This document shows, one piece after another, positions 26,547 through 34,282 of a DNA stretch of 64,000 nt. How positions within the stretch are numbered: the first letter of the stretch is position 1; each line of letters opens with the position of its first letter. The DNA is from Pseudonocardia sp. MH-G8 (GTDB taxonomy: Bacteria; Actinomycetota; Actinomycetes; Mycobacteriales; Pseudonocardiaceae). The translations under genes and the position numbers were made by a program. Where the stretch lies: assembly GCF_002262885.1 (NCBI RefSeq), contig NZ_NKYF01000021.1, forward strand, positions 62,001 through 126,000. Direction: 5' to 3'. The notes under the pieces are model-generated. The model did no database searches. It was not told the DNA's origin and saw only the letters and a program-made list of their open reading frames with translations.

Positions 26547-26576
26547 TTGACTTCGTTACTCAACACTGTGTACAAA
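26547..26576 (+). promoter_or_regulatory. Candidate sigma-70-type promoter with ROK-like boxes
   Basis: TTGACT (26547-26552) and TACAAA (26571-26576) are 18 bases apart, 29 bases before the start codon of the PhyH gene. The same stretch holds GTTGA and TCAAC arms nine bases apart (26546-26550 and 26560-26564). It also contains TCAACACTGT, which matches the repeat ahead of the ROK gene. Binding there would overlap the promoter, consistent with repression. Confidence 0.5.
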
Positions 26577-26604
26577 GTCGACGACTGATGTCGAAGGAGG
26601 CAGC

Positions 26605-27414
26605 GTGAAGCTCACCAGCGGGGAACTCGAGAGCGGCGTCCTGTCGGACGAGAACCTCGAGTCCGCCCGGATGCACCTGCTCGTCCGCGGATACATCGTG
26701 CTGGAGGGGGTGCTCGACCGCGAGGAGCTGGACGGGATCCGGGCCCGTTTCACCGAGCTGCTCGGGGAGCACGCCGACCGGACCGATCCCAGCCGGGGCG
26801 CCAGCAGGTACGGGATGCCGCTGCCGTTCACCCCGCCCTTCGCCACGACCACGGTGGTGGCCAACCCCCTGGTGCTCGGGCTGGTCCGCTCGATCCTCGG
26901 CGACGACGTCGTCTGCTCGTTCTTCGCCTCGGACACGCCGCTGCCCGGTTCGGACTACCAGCACGCCCACTCCGACTCGAAGCCCCTGTTCCCGGAGAAG
27001 GACGTGACCGTCCCGCCCTTCGGCTACGTGGTCAACGTGCCGCTCGTGGACTTCCGGCCCGACAACGGCCCGCTGGAGATCTGGCCGTACGGCACCCACA
27101 TGATCGCCGACACCGCCCTGATCCCGGTCGCGGAGTTCCACGACATCGAGGCCCGGCGGGAGTCGGCCGTCGGGCGGTTCAGCGAGGAGCTCGGTCCGCG
27201 GCCGTTGCTGGCGGAGGCCGGTTCGATCATCGTCCGGGACATCCGGATGTGGCACCGCGGCACGCCCAACCGCTCCACCGAGCCCCGCCCGATGATGTCG
27301 ATGGTCTACAACCGCCCCTGGTACCACCACGGGACCGTGGAGATCGACGAGCAGCTGTTCGGCGAGCTGCCCGACCAGGTCCGAACCCTGTTCCGCACCG
27401 CAGTCCTCCGCTGA
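26605..27414 (+). CDS. Phytanoyl-CoA dioxygenase (PhyH)-family protein
   Basis: 269-residue non-haem iron, 2-oxoglutarate-dependent oxygenase-type protein. The iron ligands appear as His122-Ser-Asp124 (HAHSDSKP) and His217 in MWHRGTPN, followed by an Arg for 2-oxoglutarate. It should hydroxylate or oxidatively cleave a small molecule, here probably the ligand of the sugar ABC importer that follows. The GTG start has AAGGAGG just upstream and the N-terminus aligns with the paralogue at 36503 (both MKL). The two proteins share long identical stretches such as PLVDFRPDNGP. Confidence 0.85.
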   Translation: MKLTSGELESGVLSDENLESARMHLLVRGYIVLEGVLDREELDGIRARFTELLGEHADRTDPSRGASRYGMPLPFTPPFATTTVVANPLVLGLVRSILGDDVVCSFFASDTPLPGSDYQHAHSDSKPLFPEKDVTVPPFGYVVNVPLVDFRPDNGPLEIWPYGTHMIADTALIPVAEFHDIEARRESAVGRFSEELGPRPLLAEAGSIIVRDIRMWHRGTPNRSTEPRPMMSMVYNRPWYHHGTVEIDEQLFGELPDQVRTLFRTAVLR

Positions 27415-27462
27415 GCCCGACCGCCCCTCCCGGCGCGCACCCACCCAGACAGGAGTCACGGT

Positions 27463-28773
27463 ATGGAGAGCCAGCGCATGCCTCTGCGCCGCCGGCGGCT
27501 GGGATCCGCGGCGGCCGCCGTGGCCACGGCGATCGTCCTGCTCTGCAGCGCCTGCGGAGGCGGTGCCGACCCGCGCGGAGGGCCGGTCGAGCTCACCTGG
27601 TACGTCCAGCCGCTCAACAGCACGCCGGTCTTCGAGGAGCTGGTGGCGGCGTTCAACGAGGCCCACCCCGACATCCACGTGAACCTCGAGGTCGGGCCCA
27701 CCGACGTCGACGTCGTGCGCGGTGCGCTGGCCACGCAGATCGGCAGCGGATCGGCGACGCCGGACGTGTACGAGGGCGACATCATCTGGCCCGCCCAGTT
27801 CGCCAGGGGCGGTCTCGCGGAGGCGCTCACCGACCACTTCCCGGAGTCGTTCTGGGACCGGTTCGCGCCGGGACTGGCGGAGGCGGGGCTCGTCGACGGG
27901 GAGCACTACAACGTGCCCCTGCTCGTGGAGGCGTCCTTCCTCTACTACCGCGAGGACCTCCTCGAGCAGGCGGGCGTGCCGGTTCCGCGCACCTGGGAGG
28001 AGCTGCTCGCCGCGGCCCGGGCGCTGCAGGAGTCGGGCGCGGTGGAGCACGGCTTCGTCTGGCAGGGCGCCACGTACGAGGGCCTGACCTGCGTGTGGGC
28101 GGAGATGCTGCGCGACGCAGGTGGCAGCATCGTCGACGACGACTACCAGCGCGCGACGATCAACAGTCCGGAGGCCGTCCGGGCCCTCCGGTTCCTGAAG
28201 CAGACCATCGACACCCAGGCCACCCCCGCAGCCGTCACCAGCTTCCGGGAGCCGGAGTCGTTGAACGCCTTCAACGCGGGCGACGCCGCGTTCATGCGCA
28301 ACTGGAGCTACGCCTGGGCGATCACCCAGGATCCCGCGTCGTCGTCGGTGGTCGGGAAGGTCGGAATGGCGCCGCTCCCGACCTTCGACGGGAGGCCCTA
28401 CCCCGGAACCTCGACCGCGGGCGGTGGCCAGCTCTACATCAACCCGAACAGCGAGCACCTCGAGGAGAGTGCGGCGCTCATCGACTGGCTCACCGGACCG
28501 CAGGCACAGACGCTGCTGGCCGAGGTGGGGAAGGTGCTGCCGGCGAACGTCGAGGTGCAGGGGAGCGCGGCAGCAGGCGGCATCGGCCCGGCGGGGGAGG
28601 TGCTGCCCACGCTCGACATCGTCGGTCGGCCGGCGGGCACGGCCGAGTACTCCAAGATCTCTCGCGCGGTCTTCCAGAACATCAACGCCGCGCTGGCGGG
28701 GACGGTCCCGGTCGAGGACGCGCTCGCGGCCGCCGAGAGCCAGATCGACGAGGCCCTGTCCAGTGGCCGGTAG
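27463..28773 (+). CDS. Sugar ABC transporter substrate-binding lipoprotein (family 1)
   Basis: 436-residue extracellular solute-binding protein with a basic signal peptide and lipobox LCSAC. The segments LTWYVQPLNSTPVFEELVAAFNEAHPDIHVNLE, YYREDLLEQAGVPVPRTWEELLAAARAL and AFMRNWSYAWAI are typical of MalE/UgpB-like proteins that bind oligosaccharides, polyols or glycerol phosphodiesters. GGAG lies about eight bases before ATG 27463. It works with the two permeases that follow. No ATPase gene is in the cassette, so a shared MsiK-type ATPase elsewhere is likely, as is common in actinobacteria. Confidence 0.9.
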   Translation: MESQRMPLRRRRLGSAAAAVATAIVLLCSACGGGADPRGGPVELTWYVQPLNSTPVFEELVAAFNEAHPDIHVNLEVGPTDVDVVRGALATQIGSGSATPDVYEGDIIWPAQFARGGLAEALTDHFPESFWDRFAPGLAEAGLVDGEHYNVPLLVEASFLYYREDLLEQAGVPVPRTWEELLAAARALQESGAVEHGFVWQGATYEGLTCVWAEMLRDAGGSIVDDDYQRATINSPEAVRALRFLKQTIDTQATPAAVTSFREPESLNAFNAGDAAFMRNWSYAWAITQDPASSSVVGKVGMAPLPTFDGRPYPGTSTAGGGQLYINPNSEHLEESAALIDWLTGPQAQTLLAEVGKVLPANVEVQGSAAAGGIGPAGEVLPTLDIVGRPAGTAEYSKISRAVFQNINAALAGTVPVEDALAAAESQIDEALSSGR

Positions 28774-29737
28774 CACGGTGGCCGCCAGGTCCGCGGAATC
28801 GCATCGGACAGCGGGCCGACCGGTGTCCCGGTCCGGCCGGTCGGCCCGATCGGTTCGGTCGGCCCGGCGCGGCTGGGCGCTCAGCGCGCCCGCCCTCGCC
28901 GTGGTCGGCCTGGTCACGCTGGTGCCGATCGGATTCGCGGTGTTCCTCAGCCTGAACGAGGTCAGCGCTCGCCGCGGGTCGGTCGACTTCCGCTGGGTCG
29001 GTGCGGACAACTACGTCGACGTGCTCGGCAGCGAGGCGATGCGGCACGCCCTCGCCTTCACCACGCTGTACACGGTGATCAGCGTGGTGATCGAGCTGGT
29101 GATCGGCCTGGCACTGGCCCTGGTGCTGGACCGCATGACGGTGGGACGACCGGCCGTGCTGGCGATGCTGCTCGCACCGTGGGCGATGGTCACCGTGATC
29201 GCCGGGCACCTGTGGAGCTACATCTTTAACGGCGTCTACGGCATCGCGAACCACATCCTGATCGTGCTGCACCTCGTGCAGGCCCCGGTCTCGTTCCTCG
29301 ACACGCCGGCGCGCGCGTTCGCCACGCTGGTGGTCGCCGACGCGTGGAAGACGGTGCCGTTCGTCGCGCTGATCCTGCTGGGGGGCCTGCGCGGGATCGA
29401 CCGGGAGCTCTACGCCGCAGCCAGGGTCGACGGAGCGGGCCCTGCGCGCACGCTCTTCCGGATCACGCTGCCGCTGGTGAAGTCGGCGCTGATCACGGCC
29501 GTCGTCTTCCGGGTGCTGCAGGCCTTCGGCGTCTTCGACCTGCCTTTCGTGCTCACCGGCGGCGGCCCCGGCAGGTTCACCCAGTCGGTCGCGATGCTGG
29601 CCTACACCGCGATGTTCCAGGACCTCGACCTCGGCGCGGGCGCCGCGATCTCGTCGGTCGCGGCCCTGCTCGTGCTGGTCGTCGTGATCGCATTCATCAG
29701 GCTGTTCCGGTTCCAGGTCGACCCCACGGAGAGGTGA
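28763..29737 (+). CDS. Sugar ABC transporter permease, MalF-like
   Basis: 324-residue membrane permease with six predicted transmembrane segments after an Arg/Ser-rich cytoplasmic leader. The EAA-type loop YAAARVDGAGPARTLFRITLPLVKSALI contacts the ATPase, and FVLTGGGPGRFTQSVAMLAY is typical of MalF/UgpA proteins. I place the start at GTG 28763, overlapping the binding-protein gene by 11 bases with GAGG nine bases upstream; GTG 28778 is an alternative. It pairs with the MalG-like protein encoded next. Confidence 0.87.
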   Translation: MAGSTVAARSAESHRTAGRPVSRSGRSARSVRSARRGWALSAPALAVVGLVTLVPIGFAVFLSLNEVSARRGSVDFRWVGADNYVDVLGSEAMRHALAFTTLYTVISVVIELVIGLALALVLDRMTVGRPAVLAMLLAPWAMVTVIAGHLWSYIFNGVYGIANHILIVLHLVQAPVSFLDTPARAFATLVVADAWKTVPFVALILLGGLRGIDRELYAAARVDGAGPARTLFRITLPLVKSALITAVVFRVLQAFGVFDLPFVLTGGGPGRFTQSVAMLAYTAMFQDLDLGAGAAISSVAALLVLVVVIAFIRLFRFQVDPTER

Positions 29738-29745
29738 GCCCTGCC

Positions 29746-30594
29746 ATGCGCCGTGCGACCGGACGCCGCCAGCTGCCGGAGCCGCTCAGAGCGGTGAACG
29801 TCGTCGGCGTGCTCGCGGGCGTCGGGTTCCTGCTCCCGCTGTGCTGGTTGGTGGTGGGTGCGTTCAAGTCGCCGAACGACCTGGCCCGGTTCCCCCCGGT
29901 CCTGCTCCCCGATCCGCCGACCCTGGAGAACTTCCGGACCGCCTTCGTCGACCAGGGGTTCACCGGGTTCCTCGTCAACAGCATGGTCGTCGGTCTGCTG
30001 AGCACGTGCTGCGTGATCGGTCTGGGCATCCCCGCCGCGTACGCACTCGGTCGCACCACGATGACGGGACGGACGAGCATCCTCGTCGGACTGCTGATCG
30101 TCTCGGTGTTCCCGGTGATCGCCGTGGTCCCGCCGCTGTTCGTCATCCTCCGCGCGGCGGACTGGCTGAACAGCTACCAGGCGCTGGTGCTGCCGTACGC
30201 GGCCTTCAACCTCCCGCTCGCGATCTGGATCATGCGTGGTTCGTTCCTCTCGATCCCCCGGGAGATGGAGGAGTCGGCCGAGGTCGACGGCGCGTCCACC
30301 CTCCGGACGGTCGTCCAGGTCGTCCTCCCGCAGGCGATGCCCGGGATCTTCGTGGCCGCGGTGCTCACGTTCGTCGCCTGCTGGCAGGAGTTCCTGATGG
30401 CGCTGAGCTTCAACACGGCCGCGGATCTCCAGACCGTGCCGGTGGGGATCTCCCTGTTCGGCGGCGGGTTCGAGCTGCCGTACGGCACGATCTTCGCCGC
30501 GTCCTGCGTGGCGCTGCTGCCGGTCGTCGTGATCGTGGTCCTGCTGCGCCGGTGGATCGTCGGCGGGCTGAGCTCCGGCGCCGTGAAGGGATAG
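29746..30594 (+). CDS. Sugar ABC transporter permease, MalG-like
   Basis: 282-residue permease with six predicted membrane segments. The coupling loop EESAEVDGASTLRTVVQVVLPQAMPGI and the end LLRRWIVGGLSSGAVKG are characteristic of MalG/UgpE subunits. ATG 29746 follows GAGGTGAG by eight bases; the codon GTG at 29734 could start four codons earlier. It is the last gene of the PhyH-ABC operon; a 10-bp hairpin lies 100 bases downstream. Confidence 0.88.
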   Translation: MRRATGRRQLPEPLRAVNVVGVLAGVGFLLPLCWLVVGAFKSPNDLARFPPVLLPDPPTLENFRTAFVDQGFTGFLVNSMVVGLLSTCCVIGLGIPAAYALGRTTMTGRTSILVGLLIVSVFPVIAVVPPLFVILRAADWLNSYQALVLPYAAFNLPLAIWIMRGSFLSIPREMEESAEVDGASTLRTVVQVVLPQAMPGIFVAAVLTFVACWQEFLMALSFNTAADLQTVPVGISLFGGGFELPYGTIFAASCVALLPVVVIVVLLRRWIVGGLSSGAVKG

Positions 30595-30693
30595 GGCGTC
30601 GTGCCGAGTACGCGCGAATTGTTGGCGAACGTCGCCGGCGTCTTCCCGACAAGCCGACCGCGGCACTGCGGCAGCCCGACCGCGACCGACTCC

Positions 30694-30717
30694 ATCGACC
30701 TGCCCGAGCAGGTCGAT
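30694..30717. terminator. Perfect 10-bp hairpin after PhyH-ABC operon
   Basis: ATCGACCTGC (30694-30703) pairs perfectly with GCAGGTCGAT (30708-30717) around a four-base loop. It sits in the 254-base gap between the MalG-like gene and the STAS-like gene, where I find no convincing coding region. No T-run follows. A factor-independent terminator is the simplest reading, though a protein-binding palindrome is possible. Confidence 0.5.
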
Positions 30718-30848
30718 CTCGACCGACTGACGCTCGCGCGTCGACCCGCGGGCGCGGCTGAGCGTGCCCTACCGATGGATCACCGCCATAGCGAACTCGC
30801 CGGCCGGTGCGTTGTTCACGGATTTCCACATCGTGTGAAAGGGGGGCG

Positions 30849-31244
30849 ATGTTCTGGGGCGCTGGCCCACAGGAGCCGGACTTCAGCCTCGAGCGGGGAC
30901 GCTTGCGTCCCGGGGTGCCGCTGGTGCGCGCACGGGGGCGGCTGGACCGGGCCACAGTCCACGATCTCGGTCGCGCTGTCGAGTGGTGTATGGCGACCAT
31001 GCCCTGGGCGGTCGTTGTCGACCTGACGCGCGTGACGGAGTTGCGCGCCGGTGCCGTACCGAGGCTCGGCGCCTTGGTCGAGCGCGTTCGGGCGGAGTTC
31101 GTCGGGTTGCACTTCGTGACGAACGGAGGTGCGGTAGACGGCGTGCTCACCGTCGCGCCGGCTGGGAAGCGGATCATAGTCCATCACAGCATCGCCGCGG
31201 CTCAGCAGGCCCTGACCCGCGACCCCGGAGTAACACACGGGTGA
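30849..31244 (+). CDS. Small STAS-domain-like protein
   Basis: 131-residue soluble protein. The segment VRARGRLDRATVHDLGRAVEWCMATMPWAVVVDLTRVTELRAGAVPRLGALVERVRAE follows the beta-alpha pattern of SpoIIAA/anti-sigma-factor-antagonist STAS domains. The Ser normally phosphorylated is not clear: the matching position reads ELRAGAV, with Ala/Gly where Ser would be expected. ATG 30849 follows a G-rich stretch (GGGGGGCG). No kinase or phosphatase partner is nearby. It may be a stray regulatory gene caught between the two PhyH-ABC cassettes. Function is uncertain. Confidence 0.6.
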   Translation: MFWGAGPQEPDFSLERGRLRPGVPLVRARGRLDRATVHDLGRAVEWCMATMPWAVVVDLTRVTELRAGAVPRLGALVERVRAEFVGLHFVTNGGAVDGVLTVAPAGKRIIVHHSIAAAQQALTRDPGVTHG

Positions 31245-31247
31245 GTT

Positions 31248-31274
31248 CGTCAGATCTCAGGCCTCGATCTGACG
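31248..31274. terminator. Perfect 9-bp hairpin between convergent genes
   Basis: CGTCAGATC (31248-31256) and GATCTGACG (31266-31274) form a perfect stem around a nine-base loop. The hairpin begins three bases after the STAS-like stop and lies in the 151-base gap before the convergent epimerase gene. It probably ends transcription of the STAS-like gene and perhaps of the opposite operon too. Confidence 0.6.
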
Positions 31275-31395
31275 CCCCGAGACCTGCTATACGCCGTGCC
31301 GGCCCCGGCGCCTCTCGCAACCGGGGCACCGCCACCTCACCGTGGGCGGTGAGCCGCGCCAACATGCGAGCGAGGTGGCCGGGGCCCCGTACGGT

Positions 31396-32385
31396 TCAGT
31401 GGGCCCCGTACGCCTCAACCAGAGCGTCACAGGCCGCGTCAGCGTCGGCGTCGATCGGGCGGCGCGATGGATCTGCGTCGTGCCAGGCGAGGATCTCCCT
31501 GGCTCCGCGGGTGAACGGGACGGTGGCGACCCAGCCCGGCGCGAGCCGGCGGACCTTCGCGTTGTCGAAGATCACCGAGTGCGTCGCATCGCCGAGCAGC
31601 CCCGGCCCCCACTCGGGGACGGCGGCGGCGATCCGCTCCGAGGCGATGTGCACGAGCTTCGGCTCGACCCCCGCTGCCTCGCCGAGCGTGCGGAAGATCT
31701 GGTCCCAGGTCTGCACCTCGTCGCTCGTGATGTGGAACGTGTCGCCGATCGCCCGTGGGTTCCCGAGCAGTGGCACGAACGCCGCGGCGAAGTCCGTGTG
31801 GTGCGTCAGAACCCACAGCGACGTCCCGTCCCCGTGTACGACCACGGGCTTGCCGCGCCGCATCCGGTCGATGGTCGTCCAGCCCCCGAGCCAGGGCAGC
31901 GACGTCCGGTCGTAGGTGCTGGAGGGTCGCACGAGGGTCACCGGGAACTCGCTGTCGCGGTAGGCGGCGTTGAGCAGCGCCTCGCAGGCGATCTTGTCCC
32001 GCGAGTACTGCCAGAACGGGTTGGCCAGCGGGGTGGACTCCGTGATCGGCAGGTGTGCGATCGGCTTCTGGTAAGCGGAGGCCGAGCTGATGTAGACGTA
32101 CTGGCCCGCCCGGCCGCGGAAGACATCGATCGCCGCCGAGACGTGCTCGGGCGTGAACCCGATGAAGTCGGCGACGACGTCGAACCGGCGGCCTCCGACG
32201 GCGGCGCGCACGCTGTCCGGGTCGCGCATGTCACCGGTCAAGGACTCGACGCCCGCCGGCAACGGGCGCGTCGCCGTATGCCCGCGGTTGAGCACCGCGA
32301 CCTCGAAACCGCTCTCCACCGCCAACCGGACGCATGCCGAGCTGATCTTTCCCGTCCCGCCGATGAACAGGACCGTGACTGCCAT
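31396..32385 (-). CDS. NAD-dependent epimerase/dehydratase family protein
   Basis: 329-residue extended-SDR-type protein. It has the nucleotide motif FIGGTGKISSACVR at the N-terminus, SSASAY, and the catalytic Tyr127/Lys131 pair (YSRDK). Similar proteins act on sugar or nucleotide-sugar carbons, or serve as mRNA-binding homologues; the exact role is open. ATG 32385 follows GGAG by nine bases. It is the last gene of the minus-strand PhyH-ABC operon and is the one enzyme that has no counterpart in the mirror cassette. It may process the sugar released by the oxygenase. Confidence 0.85.
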   Translation of the reverse strand: MAVTVLFIGGTGKISSACVRLAVESGFEVAVLNRGHTATRPLPAGVESLTGDMRDPDSVRAAVGGRRFDVVADFIGFTPEHVSAAIDVFRGRAGQYVYISSASAYQKPIAHLPITESTPLANPFWQYSRDKIACEALLNAAYRDSEFPVTLVRPSSTYDRTSLPWLGGWTTIDRMRRGKPVVVHGDGTSLWVLTHHTDFAAAFVPLLGNPRAIGDTFHITSDEVQTWDQIFRTLGEAAGVEPKLVHIASERIAAAVPEWGPGLLGDATHSVIFDNAKVRRLAPGWVATVPFTRGAREILAWHDADPSRRPIDADADAACDALVEAYGAH

Positions 32386-32414
32386 GAACTTATCTCCGTC
32401 CGTGGAAAGGATTG

Positions 32415-33314
32415 TCAGCTTCCGAACCCGGCGGCGAGCGCCGTCGAGATCTGTCGGCGCGCGACGATGTAGAGGGCGAACAGGGGCAGGATCGACAACG
32501 CGACACAGGCCATGATCGGCGGCACATCTGCGAACCGGTTGCCCTGGAACTCGAACACCGCGAGCGGCAGCGTCGCAGCCCCCGGGCTCTGGGTGAGGAT
32601 CAGCGGGAACAGGAAGTTGTTCCACGCCGTGATGAAGTCGAAGATCGCGACGGTGGCGATCGCCGGCATGCTGATCGGCACGGCGAGCGACCGGAGGATC
32701 CGCACCGGCCCCGCACCGTCGAGCTGCATCGCCTGGATGAGCGAGGGCGGCACCTCGCGCAGGAAGTTGACCAGGATCAGCACCGTGATGGGTAGGCTGA
32801 ACGCCGCCATCGGGAGGATCAGCCCGAGCAGCGAGTCGTACAGTCCGAGCGCGATGACCTCGATGTAGAGCGGGATCATCAACGCCTGGATCGGCACGGC
32901 GAAGCCGATGAGGAAGATCTGGAAGAACAGTCCCGTCAACCGCCCGGCCCGCACGACGATCGCATACGCCGCGAAGACGCTCACGACGACCGCGAGCAGT
33001 GTCGCCCCGCCCGACACGATCACGCTGTTGAGCAGGTATCGCGCGAAGCCGCTCTCCAGCACGGCTGCGTAGTTGGCGAGCGTGAGGTCGCCGAACGGGA
33101 ACCACGGGTTGCTGCTGAGGAACGCGTCGGTGCCGAGCATGCTCACGACCAGCATGTAGTACATCGGGGCCGCGACCACCACGAGCCAGAGGAGGGCGAC
33201 GACCGTGGTCACCACCGCACCCGGCAGCGATCCCGTCCTCGTCCGGCGCCCGCGGGCCGGCAGCGTCGGTGTTCGCCCGGCTCCGCTCGCCCGGCTGTTC
33301 ACGAGCGTGCTCAT
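32415..33314 (-). CDS. Sugar ABC transporter permease, MalG-like
   Basis: 299-residue permease with six predicted membrane segments after a basic Arg/Pro-rich leader. The loop LIQAMQLDGAGPVRILRSLAVPISMPAI and the end YIVARRQISTALAAGFGS identify the MalG group. ATG 33314 lies 11 bases after GAGGGG. GTG 33323 overlaps the MalF stop as GTGA and would add three residues. It partners the MalF-like protein encoded just upstream. No ATPase gene is present in this cassette either. Confidence 0.88.
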   Translation of the reverse strand: MSTLVNSRASGAGRTPTLPARGRRTRTGSLPGAVVTTVVALLWLVVVAAPMYYMLVVSMLGTDAFLSSNPWFPFGDLTLANYAAVLESGFARYLLNSVIVSGGATLLAVVVSVFAAYAIVVRAGRLTGLFFQIFLIGFAVPIQALMIPLYIEVIALGLYDSLLGLILPMAAFSLPITVLILVNFLREVPPSLIQAMQLDGAGPVRILRSLAVPISMPAIATVAIFDFITAWNNFLFPLILTQSPGAATLPLAVFEFQGNRFADVPPIMACVALSILPLFALYIVARRQISTALAAGFGS

Positions 33315-33319
33315 GCCGC

Positions 33320-34282
33320 TCACACCCCCTCGGCTTCGCTGCGCATCGCGCCGAACCCGGTGACGCGCACCAGCACCAGCGAGATGACGACCGCGGCACC
33401 CCCGAGGACCACGGCGAGCACGCTCGCGTAGCCGAAGTCCAGCCCCCTGAAGCCCTCGAGGTACTGCGCGAGCGCCAGCACGCGGGTGCTCTGCCCCGGG
33501 CCGCCGCCGGTGAGCGTGAAGATCAGGTCGAAGACCGTGAGCGAGCCGACGATGTTGAGCGTCGAGGACGTCACGATCGTGTGGCGCAGCATCGGCAGGG
33601 TGATGTACCGGGTCCGCTGCCAGCCCGAGAAGCCGTCGATGGCGGCGGCCTCGTAGAGGCTGCGCGGGATCTGCCGCACCCCGGCCTGGAACAGCAGCGC
33701 GTGGAACGGGATGAACTGCCAGCAGACCAGGACGATGACCGTCCCCATCGCCAGGTTCGGGTCGCCGAGCCAGTCGCGGTCGAGGAAGAAGAACCCGAAG
33801 TGCTCCGCGGCGTACCGCACGCCGCCGTTCACCGGCGAGAGCAGCTGGGACCACAGCACGCCCAACGCCGCCGAGGAGACGAGCGCCGGCAGGAACCAGA
33901 CGGTCGAGAGCACCGCCCGGTGCCGCTGTTGCCCGGCGGCGTAGATGCCGATCGCCACGGCGACCGGCGTCTGGATCGCCCAGCACGCCACCACGAGCAC
34001 CGCGGTGCGCACGAGGGCGGCGTGGGCGTCGGAGTCGCCGGCGAACCGGACCCAGTTCGCCGCCCCGACCGGGATGATCGGACCGGACCCGCTCCACGAC
34101 GTGAAGCTCAGCAGGACCGCCAGGACGATCGGGAGCACCACCAACCCGGCGAACAGCAGGACGGCGGGGAACAGGAACCCGCCGGCCCACCACGCGACCC
34201 GCCGCCGCGACCGGGCCCGGACGGGGGGCGATGCACGCCGCCCGGTCCCGCCGGTGGCCGCCGCCGTCGTCACCACGGTCAC
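33320..34282 (-). CDS. Sugar ABC transporter permease, MalF-like
   Basis: 320-residue inner-membrane permease with six hydrophobic segments. The coupling loop IPRSLYEAAAIDGFSGWQRTRYITLPML and the segment DLIFTLTGGGPGQSTRVLALAQYL are standard for MalF/UgpA. The GTG start overlaps the stop of the binding-protein gene (GTGA at 34279-34282). It forms the channel with the following MalG-like protein for the ligand delivered by the lipoprotein encoded upstream. Confidence 0.9.
   Translation of the reverse strand: MTVVTTAAATGGTGRRASPPVRARSRRRVAWWAGGFLFPAVLLFAGLVVLPIVLAVLLSFTSWSGSGPIIPVGAANWVRFAGDSDAHAALVRTAVLVVACWAIQTPVAVAIGIYAAGQQRHRAVLSTVWFLPALVSSAALGVLWSQLLSPVNGGVRYAAEHFGFFFLDRDWLGDPNLAMGTVIVLVCWQFIPFHALLFQAGVRQIPRSLYEAAAIDGFSGWQRTRYITLPMLRHTIVTSSTLNIVGSLTVFDLIFTLTGGGPGQSTRVLALAQYLEGFRGLDFGYASVLAVVLGGAAVVISLVLVRVTGFGAMRSEAEGV

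Noticed and set aside
26560..29010. Open frame of about 816 codons on the minus strand
   Set aside because: It is antisense to the PhyH, binding-protein and permease genes, which all have clear motifs. Its composition is low-complexity.
30601..31026. Possible small gene from GTG 30601
   Set aside because: No ribosome site or recognisable motif, it crosses a 10-bp hairpin, and it overlaps the better supported STAS-like gene in another frame.
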